Of a DNA stretch of 64,000 bases, positions 8,274-15,709 are shown piece after piece. Position numbers and translations under genes: made by a program. The stretch's first letter is position 1. Every line of letters begins with the position of its first letter. The DNA is from Ponticaulis profundi (lineage in GTDB: Bacteria > Pseudomonadota > Alphaproteobacteria > Caulobacterales > Hyphomonadaceae), in the NCBI RefSeq assembly GCF_042659465.1, contig NZ_JBHSSW010000017.1, positions 120,544 to 184,543 on the forward strand. Direction: 5' to 3'. The notes below the pieces were generated by a model. The model ran no database searches and was not told the origin of the DNA. It saw nothing but the letters and a program-made list of their open reading frames with translations.

Positions 8274-8591
8274 TCAGGGCGTTGCAAGCTTCATGAGCAG
8301 CAGGCCGCCGCCAATCATCAGTGCGGCGGCGATGCGCAGCGCATTGGCAGGCTCATTCAGAAAAAGAATGCCAATCAGAAACGCCCCAAGCGCTCCAATA
8401 CCGGTCCACACCGCATAAGCAGTCCCGAGCGGCAGAGATTTCATCGCGAGTGAGAGAAGGCCGAAGCTGCCAATCATGGCGATCAGCGTGGTGGTCGAGG
8501 CAATGGGCCGCGTGAAACCTTCGGATTGCTTCATGGAAAAAGCCCAGACGATTTCGAGCGCGCCTGCAAATGTCAGATAGAGCCAGGCCAT
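8274..8591 (-). CDS. gdx: SMR-family guanidinium exporter (Gdx/SugE type)
   Basis: Small multidrug resistance proteins are four-helix dual-topology antiporters. The 105-residue product has the Gdx/SugE signature GALEIVWAFSMKQSEGF, with the essential membrane Glu and the Trp that marks the guanidinium exporters rather than the EmrE drug exporters. GTAYAVWTGIGALGAFLIGILF is the conserved third-helix motif. ATG 8591 follows GGAG at a good distance. The leader (8615-8663) contains paired hairpins like a guanidine-II riboswitch, which supports guanidinium as substrate. Known Gdx proteins exchange guanidinium for protons; that is family knowledge applied here. Confidence 0.9.
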   Translation of the reverse strand: MAWLYLTFAGALEIVWAFSMKQSEGFTRPIASTTTLIAMIGSFGLLSLAMKSLPLGTAYAVWTGIGALGAFLIGILFLNEPANALRIAAALMIGGGLLLMKLATP

Positions 8592-8614
8592 GCTGGTGTC
8601 TCCATTCCTGTTCT

Positions 8615-8663
8615 ATCAGGCCGTTCCTGATGTCTTTTCCCGGAATGGGGGAGGTCGTCCTCC
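8615..8663 (-). promoter_or_regulatory. Candidate guanidine-II (mini-ykkC) riboswitch
   Basis: On the minus strand, upstream of the gdx start at 8591, are two short hairpins: GGAGG-ACGA-CCUCC (8663-8650) and AUCAGG-AACGG-CCUGAU (8631-8615), 18 bases apart. Guanidine-II riboswitches consist of two hairpins with ACGR tetraloops just before the ribosome site of gdx/sugE genes. The first hairpin fits exactly. The second carries ACGG but with one extra A on the 5' side of the loop, a deviation. The Shine-Dalgarno GGAG lies about 15 bases after the second hairpin. Position, spacing and target gene agree with the class. Confidence 0.65.
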
Positions 8664-8823
8664 TGCCTGGGTTTCCTATCCCGGCTCGCACCTCGTCGCA
8701 AGTGTGGTGGTAAGCAGGGTGGGGCGACGTGAATTTCCGCTGGGATATGCTTTCTTTGGCCTGCGCCGCTTTTCGTTTTCGTCATTTGCCACTATGTCAG
8801 CGGGCTGAGGAGTATTCTACGAC

Positions 8824-9897
8824 ATGGCCACGATTCCGCATCACCGACTCGAGCAGGTAATTGATCGTTTTGACGAGGTCGAAGCGCGCATGGGAGCGGC
8901 GACCGATCCTGACGAAATCGTTTCCTTGTCGAAAGAGCACTCAGAGCTTCGCCCGGTGGCCGAAAAGGCAAGCGCGCTCGCTCAGATGCGCGCAGATCTG
9001 GAAGAAGCTGAAGAGATGATGGAATCGGGTGATGCCGAAATGGCAGAGCTCGCACGTGACGAATATTACCGCATCAAGGACGAAATTCCCGAGCTTGAAA
9101 ACGAAGTCCAGATCCTGCTTCTGCCGAAAGATGAGGACGACAAGGCGAACGTCGTTCTGGAAGTCCGTGCCGGTACGGGCGGCGATGAAGCGGCGCTGTT
9201 CGCGGGCGATCTCTTCCGCATGTATCAGCGTTATGCGTCGCTCCAGGGCTGGAAACTCAACGTGATCTCAGCGTCTGAGGGAGATGCCGGCGGCTATAAG
9301 GAAATCATCGCGGAAATCGAAGGCGATGGCGTGTTCGGTAAGCTGAAATTCGAAAGCGGCGTCCACCGTGTTCAGCGCGTTCCGAAAACAGAAAGCGGCG
9401 GTCGCATTCACACTTCTGCTGCAACGGTTGCGGTTCTGCCTGCGCCTGAAAATGTTGATATCGAAGTCCGCCAGGAAGACATCCGCATTGATACCATGCG
9501 TGCCTCCGGCGCGGGTGGTCAGCACGTTAACACGACGGACTCCGCGGTACGCATCACGCACTTGCCAACCGGTATTGTCGTCACGTCTTCAGAAAAATCC
9601 CAGCACGCAAACCGTGCCAAGGCGATGGAAGTCCTGAAAGTGCGCCTTTACGAAAAAGAGCGTGAAGAGAAAGACGCTGCGCGGGCTGAAGAGCGTAAGT
9701 CCAAGGTCGGGTCCGGTGACCGTTCGGAGAAAATCCGCACCTATAACTTCCCGGAAAACCGCGTCTCTGATCACCGGATCAAGCTGACCCTCCACAAGAT
9801 GGACAGCGTGCTTGCAGGCGATGATCTCCATGATGTCATCAACGCGCTTCTGACCGAAGATCAGGCGGCCCGTCTCGCTGATATGGAGCAGGATTGA
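8824..9897 (+). CDS. prfA: Peptide chain release factor 1
   Basis: RF1 ends translation at UAA and UAG codons on the ribosome. The 357-residue protein is of normal length. It has the stop-codon recognition loop region RVPKTESGGRIHTSAATVAVLP, where the PxT tripeptide is PKT, and the catalytic GGQ motif in RASGAGGQHVNTTDSAVRITH around residue 233, followed by SEKSQHANRAKAM. GAGGAG precedes ATG 8824. The MOSC and prmC genes follow with almost no gap; PrmC methylates the GGQ glutamine of RF1, so the operon pairs enzyme and substrate, as is common in bacteria. The MOSC gene is an insertion into that pair. Confidence 0.97.
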   Translation: MATIPHHRLEQVIDRFDEVEARMGAATDPDEIVSLSKEHSELRPVAEKASALAQMRADLEEAEEMMESGDAEMAELARDEYYRIKDEIPELENEVQILLLPKDEDDKANVVLEVRAGTGGDEAALFAGDLFRMYQRYASLQGWKLNVISASEGDAGGYKEIIAEIEGDGVFGKLKFESGVHRVQRVPKTESGGRIHTSAATVAVLPAPENVDIEVRQEDIRIDTMRASGAGGQHVNTTDSAVRITHLPTGIVVTSSEKSQHANRAKAMEVLKVRLYEKEREEKDAARAEERKSKVGSGDRSEKIRTYNFPENRVSDHRIKLTLHKMDSVLAGDDLHDVINALLTEDQAARLADMEQD

Positions 9898-9899
9898 CC

Positions 9900-10664
9900 A
9901 TGGCTCTGGGGCAGATTGCAGCCCTTTATCGCTATCCTGTGAAAGGCTTCTCGCCTGAGGAGATTGATCAGGCAGAGCTGACAGCTGGCGCCTTTTTTCC
10001 GTGTGATCGGCTCTTCGCCATTGAAAACGGACCATCCGGCTTTGATCCGGCAGCGCCGGGCCATATTTCCAAGCAGAAATTCACCGTTCTGGCACGCGCT
10101 GCAGAGCTGGCGCGCGCGCGAACCCGGTTCGATGATGAAAGCGGTGATTTTGAAATAGAACTCGACGGTGTGACGTCGATTTTTTCGCTCGCGGATATGG
10201 ATGGCCGTGAGCAGTTTGCTTCTTTTCTATCGGCTCAGTTTGGCGATCAGTTCGCGGGACCTCTGAAAGTCCTGGAAGGGCCTGACGGGCACCGCTTCAC
10301 CGATCATCACTCCGGGCAAGTCTCTTTGCTCAATCTGGCAAGCGTCGAAGCGTTCTCTGATGCGCTGGGCCAGCCTGTTGAAGCATCCCGCTTTCGCATG
10401 AATGTGCATTTGAGTGGCATGGCGCCATGGGCCGAAGATGACTGGCAGCCAGGCAACCGGCTGAAACTGGGCGGCGCTGTGCTGGAGGTACTGAAGCCAA
10501 CAAAGCGCTGCAAGGCGACGCACGCAAACCCGCAGACCGGCATATATGATCTGAACCTCGTGCCGGAACTGTTTCGACTGTTTCAGCGAAACACTCTGGG
10601 TGTCTATGCTCTGGTGTCCGAAGGCGGGCACATACGCCCCGGTGATCGTCTGGAGCGCGCGTAA
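9900..10664 (+). CDS. MOSC domain protein
   Basis: MOSC domains occur in molybdenum-cofactor sulfurases and in enzymes such as YiiM and the mARC proteins; they carry a conserved cysteine. The 254-residue protein begins IAALYRYPVKGFSPEEIDQA, the usual N-terminal barrel start, and has the MOSC core FRMNVHLSGMAPWAEDDW ... LEVLKPTKRCKATHANPQTG with the conserved Cys. ATG 9900 is chosen over a TTG two codons earlier that overlaps the prfA stop, because AGGA precedes it. The stop overlaps the prmC start by one base (TAATG), so the two are translationally coupled. The reaction is not known; Mo-dependent reduction or sulfur transfer is possible. Confidence 0.85.
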   Translation: MALGQIAALYRYPVKGFSPEEIDQAELTAGAFFPCDRLFAIENGPSGFDPAAPGHISKQKFTVLARAAELARARTRFDDESGDFEIELDGVTSIFSLADMDGREQFASFLSAQFGDQFAGPLKVLEGPDGHRFTDHHSGQVSLLNLASVEAFSDALGQPVEASRFRMNVHLSGMAPWAEDDWQPGNRLKLGGAVLEVLKPTKRCKATHANPQTGIYDLNLVPELFRLFQRNTLGVYALVSEGGHIRPGDRLERA

Positions 10665-11518
10665 TGGGAGTGACCTTTGCAGATTTGCTGCGTCAGGGCG
10701 CTGCCAGGCTCTTTGAGGACGGTCTGGACAATGCGCGCGGGGACGCAAAGCTCCTTCTGCTCGCGGCTGCGGGCTTTTCTGGCAGCGATTTTATTCTCCG
10801 TGAACATGACATGGTGTCAGACGATGTTCGGGCATCCTATGAGGCTATGATTACCCGCCGGGCGGAGCGTGAACCGGTATCGAAGATCCTGGGCGTGGTT
10901 GAATTCTTTGGTCGCACCTTTCGCACGGACAGCCGCGCTCTGGCGCCCCGCCAGGACAGTGAGCGTCTGGTCGAGGCGGCCCTTGAAGCCTCTGCCGGAC
11001 AAAGCGCCGGGCGGGTCATTGATTTGGGCACCGGGTCTGGCTGTCTCTTGCTGTCTTTTCTGCAGGAGCGCCCCGCCTGGCAGGGTTTGGGGGTCGATAT
11101 CAGCCCGGATGCCTTGTCGCTTGCGCGAGAAAACGCTGACCATATGTCTCTGCAGGACCGCGTGCGCTTTCTGGAGGGAAGCTGGGCCGTGGCGCAGGAC
11201 CAGCTAGCGGAGATTGATCTCGTCATTTCCAATCCGCCTTACATCCCGACAGGCGATCTGGACGGTCTTGATCCGGAGGTGCGACGTCATGACCCGGCAC
11301 TGGCGCTCGATGGCGGATCGGACGGCCTCAACGCGTATCGGGACTTGCTGATATTGCTGTCTGAGAGGCTTCGGTCCGGTGTTCCCGTGCTTTTCGAGAT
11401 TGGGTTCGATCAGGCTGAACTGCTGAAAAGTCTTGCGGAAGGGCATGGATTTGCTGAATTTACCGTTCGCAAGGACTTTTCTGGGCACAATCGTGTGGTT
11501 GGAATGGTCCAACAGTAA
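10664..11518 (+). CDS. prmC: Release-factor glutamine methyltransferase
   Basis: PrmC N5-methylates the glutamine of the GGQ motif in RF1 and RF2 with S-adenosylmethionine, raising termination efficiency. The 284-residue protein has an N-terminal helical domain, the SAM motif VIDLGTGSGCLLLSFL, and the diagnostic NPPYIP motif in LVISNPPYIPTGDLDGL. It starts at ATG 10664, sharing a base with the stop of the MOSC gene, and is in one operon with prfA. The next gene (DUF4167) is 160 bases downstream, an arrangement known in alphaproteobacteria. Confidence 0.95.
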   Translation: MGVTFADLLRQGAARLFEDGLDNARGDAKLLLLAAAGFSGSDFILREHDMVSDDVRASYEAMITRRAEREPVSKILGVVEFFGRTFRTDSRALAPRQDSERLVEAALEASAGQSAGRVIDLGTGSGCLLLSFLQERPAWQGLGVDISPDALSLARENADHMSLQDRVRFLEGSWAVAQDQLAEIDLVISNPPYIPTGDLDGLDPEVRRHDPALALDGGSDGLNAYRDLLILLSERLRSGVPVLFEIGFDQAELLKSLAEGHGFAEFTVRKDFSGHNRVVGMVQQ

Positions 11519-11678
11519 AAAAGGGCTTGGCGGAATCGTTTGAAGACGCTAGGCAAGGGCAAACGAACTAAGCGCAGTTTGTTTTTCCCGGCATCTTTCT
11601 CGCTAGAGGCTAGTTCCGAACTAGGCGAATGGGGTGCCGACTGAGCTTTAACGCTATCAGCAGACGCAGGATGGATCT

Positions 11679-12344
11679 ATGAAACGCCAACGCGGGCGTG
11701 GGCGCAAGCCGAGCAATCCGGGTAATCGTTCCTATGAAAGTAACGGGCCTGACGTGAAAATTCGCGGCAACGCCAACCAGATTTACGACAAATATCTTCA
11801 GTACGCCCGGGACGCCCAGACAGCTGGCGACCGTATTGCGGCTGAAGCTTTCTACCAGCACGCTGAGCATTACTTCCGCATTATGGCGATGTATCAGCCG
11901 AAGGATCGTCCACCGCAGAATCAGGATGACTCTCAGGAGTCACGCAACGAATCTGACAATGACGATGATGATGATTCCCGTGACAATGACGAGGAGACGT
12001 CTTCTCGCAATCATGAGAAGTCCAAATCCTCTTCCAAATCATCCGACGATGTTCAGGTTGATGGGCTTCAGGTTGTCGACGGTGAGGGCGAAGGCCCTGA
12101 CGAGATCGCGGCATCCTCCAATTCCAAGAGCAGCGCTCCGCGCCGTCGTCGTTCGCCGCGCCGCTCAACCAAGTCTGAGAACTCGGATAACGGGTCGTCA
12201 GACGGTGAAGCCGCTTCAAAAGAAGAGCCTGCAGATGATGCGGGTCTGAAAGCGGTTCTGGCGCGCTCAGCAGCTCCGGCTGATGATGCGGGTGACCAGA
12301 AAAAAGAAGGCAGCAAGGAAGCTGTCGAGAGCGCCGAAGGCTAG
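11679..12344 (+). CDS. DUF4167 protein with acidic, low-complexity tail
   Basis: The first 75 residues (MKRQRGRGRKPSNPGNRSYE, then GNANQIYDKYLQYARDAQTAGDRIAAEAFYQHAEHYFRIM) are the DUF4167 domain, found in alphaproteobacteria and often near prmC; its function is not known. The basic N-terminus suggests nucleic-acid or ribosome binding, which is inference. The remaining 145 residues are rich in Asp, Glu, Ser, Asn and Lys and look disordered. ATG 11679 follows AGGATG-type spacing (GCAGGATGGATCT). The gene ends 14 bases from the convergent MarR gene. The 221-residue length lies within the variable range of the family. Confidence 0.88.
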   Translation: MKRQRGRGRKPSNPGNRSYESNGPDVKIRGNANQIYDKYLQYARDAQTAGDRIAAEAFYQHAEHYFRIMAMYQPKDRPPQNQDDSQESRNESDNDDDDDSRDNDEETSSRNHEKSKSSSKSSDDVQVDGLQVVDGEGEGPDEIAASSNSKSSAPRRRRSPRRSTKSENSDNGSSDGEAASKEEPADDAGLKAVLARSAAPADDAGDQKKEGSKEAVESAEG

Positions 12345-12358
12345 GCGCTCTTCTGAAA

Positions 12359-12733
12359 TCAGGCGACGGCCCGGCGGTCTAATTCGCGTTGGTCGACCTT
12401 TGTCGCTGCCGCCTGAATCATCTCGGCAAAATCGCTGAGATAGACCGAACCCTTGACGGTTCGTTGTACCAGAACATTGCGTAGATCATCCGGATCCTTT
12501 TTCCGTCTCACAAGGTCGAGACGGGAAAGGGTGTCCAGCGCCCGCGTTACGGCGGGCTTTGTGATGTTCAGATCTGCGGCAAGTCCGCGGACCGTATGCG
12601 GTGCAGGCTTCATATAGATGTTGAGCAGGATCGCCTGCTGTCGAAGGGTCAGGTCCGGGCGGTCAGCCCTGACTTCATCAGATATGACAGTGCGCCACAG
12701 TTCGAGCGAATCCATGCTGTTCAGAAACGTCAT
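12359..12733 (-). CDS. MarR-family transcriptional regulator
   Basis: This 124-residue protein contains a winged-helix domain: TLRQQAILLNIYMKPAPHTVRGLAADLNITKPAVTRALDTLSRLDLVRRKKDPDDLRNVLVQRTVKG, which matches the MarR recognition helix and wing. Such proteins bind palindromic operators as dimers. It is shorter than classic MarR (about 140 residues) at the N-terminus. The start at ATG 12733 has only a weak ribosome site. It stands alone between the convergent DUF4167 gene and the S24 repressor gene on the same strand; no target is evident. Confidence 0.85.
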   Translation of the reverse strand: MTFLNSMDSLELWRTVISDEVRADRPDLTLRQQAILLNIYMKPAPHTVRGLAADLNITKPAVTRALDTLSRLDLVRRKKDPDDLRNVLVQRTVKGSVYLSDFAEMIQAAATKVDQRELDRRAVA

Positions 12734-12853
12734 TGGCGGCCTCGGGGGTTATGCGTCCATCAAAAAGACTCGACGTATTCGTCGAATCACGCAAGCCGCG
12801 AGTTAATAAAGTCTTAACAGACCTGTGGAAATTTTTTGTAAATTGCTCAGACT

Positions 12854-13474
12854 TTACTGGCTGGCCCACAGAATACGGGCCATCCAGGCGATCATGTTGC
12901 GCGGCGTCTGGCGCACCGGATAGTCTGGATTGGCTGAAATCAGTTCCACTTGCGTGTCGGTCATTCGCCCCAGCGTCTTGGCCAGAACTTCACCTTCCAG
13001 TGTTTTGACAATCACCCGGTCCCCGCGCCGGATCTGTGCGCCTGGCGCCACGATCACGCGGTCTCCTTCGCGGTAAACCGGCTCCATCGAATTGCCTGAA
13101 ATTTCCAGAGCATAGACCGCCTCATCGCGCAGGCCCGGGAAACGCACCGAATCCCAGCCTTCGCCAACCGGAAAACCGGCGTCATCGAAAAAGCCATCAT
13201 AGCCTGCCTGCGCAAGACCGATCAGCGGGACTGAGCGGCCGGGGCGACCTTCTACCAGATCGGCAAACTCTTCGAACGTGCCACCGACAGCTTCCAATGC
13301 CTTGGAGACACTTTCCGTTGAAGGCCAGCGGGGCTTTCCATCTCTTGATTGTCGTTTGGAGCGGTTGAAGGATGTGGAATCAAGGCCGGCCGCGCGGGCA
13401 AGGCCGGAGGCCGAGAGGCCGTGACGTTCCGCGAGCAAGTCAATCCCGCGCCACATATCCGCATGCCTCATCAT
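12854..13474 (-). CDS. LexA/CI-like repressor with S24 peptidase domain
   Basis: This 206-residue protein joins an N-terminal helix-turn-helix (residues about 10-65, SASGLARAAGLDSTSFNRSKRQS) to a C-terminal S24 peptidase domain. The Ser-Lys dyad is Ser129 (ISGNSMEP) and Lys166 (GEVLAKTL). An Ala90-Gly91 bond in LAQAGYDGFF sits where LexA-type repressors self-cleave. The family includes LexA, phage CI and host regulators that respond to RecA or to other stress. Two inverted repeats immediately upstream (13485-13531) could be its own operators. No phage genes surround it, so it is probably a host regulator. ATG 13474 or 13471 may be the start. Confidence 0.88.
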   Translation of the reverse strand: MMRHADMWRGIDLLAERHGLSASGLARAAGLDSTSFNRSKRQSRDGKPRWPSTESVSKALEAVGGTFEEFADLVEGRPGRSVPLIGLAQAGYDGFFDDAGFPVGEGWDSVRFPGLRDEAVYALEISGNSMEPVYREGDRVIVAPGAQIRRGDRVIVKTLEGEVLAKTLGRMTDTQVELISANPDYPVRQTPRNMIAWMARILWASQ

Positions 13475-13484
13475 CCCCTCCTTG

Positions 13485-13531
13485 GGTATTTATTCATGTA
13501 GATACCACAAGATATAGGAATATCAACCTAT
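13485..13531. promoter_or_regulatory. Inverted repeats upstream of the S24 repressor gene
   Basis: Two inverted repeats lie just upstream of the repressor start: GGTAT-N12-ATACC (13485-13506) and ATAGG-N8-CCTAT (13514-13531). They overlap the expected promoter. Autoregulation by the repressor is plausible, but the arms are only five bases each. Confidence 0.4.
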
Positions 13532-13609
13532 CATGCATGACCCGCGTCCGCTTTGCGCCGTCGGGTAAACGCGCTATCTCTTCGCCATCACGCAAAACGG
13601 GGAAGATGA

Positions 13610-14686
13610 ATGGCGCTTATGAAGCTTGGTCAGTCGCTGATGACGCGAATGGATCCGGAAACGGCGCATGGTCTGACCATCAAGGCGCTGAAGTCTGGCC
13701 TAGTGCCTGCAAACGCCAGTGCGCCGGACGCACGTATCTGCATGACGCTTCGACATTCCGGGCTGGTGCTGCGGTCTCCGGTCGGGCTGGCTGCGGGTTT
13801 TGACAAGAATGCGGAAGTCCCCGGCCCGATGTCGCGCTTTGGGTTCGGCTTTGTCGAGTGCGGTACGGTTACACCAGAACCGCAGCCTGGAAATCCGAAG
13901 CCACGCCTGTTTCGCCTGCGCGAAGACCGGGCGGTGATCAATCGCATGGGCTTCAACAATGATGGGCTTGAACCCTTCATCGGCAATCTTCAGCGCTATT
14001 CCGGTCATGTGCCGGTCGGCGCCAATGTCGGTGCGAACAAGCTGACCGAAGACAAGATCGCCGATTACGAGCTTGGTATTCGCGCGGTTTATCCCGTCTG
14101 CAACTACATCACCATCAACATATCCTCGCCCAACACGCCGGGGCTGCGCGGTCTGCAGGACAAGGACTCCCTTCGCGCTTTGCTGACACGGTGTGGCAGC
14201 GCGCTGGAGCGTGTCCGGACAGAACATGCCGGCATTGCGGACCGTCCGGTCTTCCTGAAACTGGCGCCGGATCTGGATGAAGAGGCTGTGCGCGACATTT
14301 CCGCTGTCGTTCGGGGTGAGGGCGCATGGCTGTCAGGTCTGATCGTTTCCAACACAACGCTGGAGCGCCCGGATACGCTGCAAAGCCCGCATAAGGGCGA
14401 AATGGGCGGCCTGTCCGGAGCGCCGCTTTTTGACCTTTCCACGCGGGTCCTGGCCATGTTCGCGCGCGAACTGGGTGAGCGGTTTGACCTGATTGGGGCG
14501 GGCGGCATTGCAAATGCGCATCAGGCCTATGCAAAAATTCGGGCTGGTGCACAGGCCGTCCAACTCTATTCTGCTCTCGTATATGAAGGCATTGAGCTGC
14601 CCCAGCAGATCAATGAAGGCCTGATCCAGTGTCTGGAGCAGGATGGATTGTCTTCCCTGGAGGAGGCTGTCGGGGCGGATCTTTAA
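13610..14686 (+). CDS. pyrD: Dihydroorotate dehydrogenase (quinone), class 2
   Basis: PyrD oxidises dihydroorotate to orotate in pyrimidine synthesis and passes electrons to quinone at the membrane. The 358-residue protein has the N-terminal quinone-tunnel helix (LMTRMDPETAHGLTIKALK) that marks class 2, the FMN-binding segments VGLAAGFDKNAEVPGPM and FVECGTVTPEPQPGNPKPRLFRL, the substrate motif NRMGFNNDG, and NISSPNTPGLRGLQ with the catalytic serine. FKLAPDLDEE-like FLKLAPDLDEE and IGAGGI follow. GGGGAAG precedes ATG 13610. An HDAC-family gene follows 32 bases downstream and may be cotranscribed. Confidence 0.96.
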   Translation: MALMKLGQSLMTRMDPETAHGLTIKALKSGLVPANASAPDARICMTLRHSGLVLRSPVGLAAGFDKNAEVPGPMSRFGFGFVECGTVTPEPQPGNPKPRLFRLREDRAVINRMGFNNDGLEPFIGNLQRYSGHVPVGANVGANKLTEDKIADYELGIRAVYPVCNYITINISSPNTPGLRGLQDKDSLRALLTRCGSALERVRTEHAGIADRPVFLKLAPDLDEEAVRDISAVVRGEGAWLSGLIVSNTTLERPDTLQSPHKGEMGGLSGAPLFDLSTRVLAMFARELGERFDLIGAGGIANAHQAYAKIRAGAQAVQLYSALVYEGIELPQQINEGLIQCLEQDGLSSLEEAVGADL

Positions 14687-14718
14687 AAGATCAGAACCAA
14701 ACGAAGGAGCCTGTCTCC

Positions 14719-15624
14719 ATGTTGTCGGTTGTCCAGCATCCCGATTACGACGCACAAACTGTTTCAGACGATCACCGGTTTCCGATGCGGAAATACGCAG
14801 AGACGGCACGTCTTCTGAAAGAGCGCGGCATTGTTTCCGGTACCAATCCATTCATCACGCCAGAGCCTGCCAGCTATGACGAAATCGCCAGCGCGCATTC
14901 GCATGACTATGTCCGCGGCGCGTTCGATCTGACGCTCGATCGCAAGAAGGTTCGCGAGATCGGTTTTGAGCTGCATGAAGATGTGGTGCGTCGCTCGCGC
15001 CTCTCCTGTGCCGGATCCATTCTGGCGGGTCGTATCGCGATGGACGAAGGGATTGCCTGCAATGCGGCCGGTGGCAGTCATCATGCCAGACGCGATGGCG
15101 GTGCCGGTTTCTGCGTTTTCAACGATGTCGGCGTTGCCGTGAAAACCCTGAAGGCAGAGGGCGTGATCGGCCGGGCGATGGTCATTGATTGCGATGTCCA
15201 TCAGGGCGATGGGACGGCCGACATTTTTGCCGACGATCCGGATGTCTACACCGTGTCTGTTCACTGCGAGACCAATTGGCCGACCCGCAAAGTGCCAAGC
15301 AATCTCGATTTCGGACTGGAGGCCGGGCTGCGAGACGAGGCCTATCTGAACGCGCTGGAACGCGCGCTCGATCAGGCATTCGCCGAGTTCGTTCCCGATC
15401 TTGTCTATTACAATGCAGGGGTCGATCCGCATGAGGAAGACCGGCTGGGCAAGCTCGCACTCAGCGAGGCTGGCATCGCGGCGCGTGACCGCTATGTGCT
15501 GAAACGCGTGCGGGAGAAAGGCTATCCCGTTGTGGGCGTGATGGGCGGTGGCTATAACACAGACATCGATCTTCTGGCCCGGTTGCACAGCAAGATGTTC
15601 GAAGCCGCCAGTCTGGTTAAGTAG
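14719..15624 (+). CDS. Histone-deacetylase-family (arginase-fold) deacetylase
   Basis: This zinc-dependent amidohydrolase family removes acyl groups from small amines such as acetylpolyamines or from proteins. The 301-residue protein has the class hallmarks: substrate His pair in GGSHHARRDGGAGFCVFNDVGVAV, zinc ligands in MVIDCDVHQGDGTADIF, and later VVGVMGGGYNTDID. The usual catalytic Tyr near the C-terminus appears as GGGY. ATG 14719 is chosen because AAGGAG precedes it by ten bases; an upstream ATG in the same frame overlaps the end of pyrD. The substrate is unknown; acetoin-utilisation and polyamine deacetylases are the closest bacterial relatives. Confidence 0.9.
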   Translation: MLSVVQHPDYDAQTVSDDHRFPMRKYAETARLLKERGIVSGTNPFITPEPASYDEIASAHSHDYVRGAFDLTLDRKKVREIGFELHEDVVRRSRLSCAGSILAGRIAMDEGIACNAAGGSHHARRDGGAGFCVFNDVGVAVKTLKAEGVIGRAMVIDCDVHQGDGTADIFADDPDVYTVSVHCETNWPTRKVPSNLDFGLEAGLRDEAYLNALERALDQAFAEFVPDLVYYNAGVDPHEEDRLGKLALSEAGIAARDRYVLKRVREKGYPVVGVMGGGYNTDIDLLARLHSKMFEAASLVK

Positions 15625-15709
15625 ACAATCGAAAGTCGAATTATAAAAAGATTCGACCAAAAGTAAATATTTCGTTAATCTTCATCCTGAGGGATGGGGG
15701 TAAACGGGT

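Noticed and set aside
8685..8700. Resemblance of ACGAGGUGCG in the gdx leader to guanidine-III riboswitches
   Set aside because: The rest of the class III pseudoknot is missing. The guanidine-II hairpins explain the leader better.
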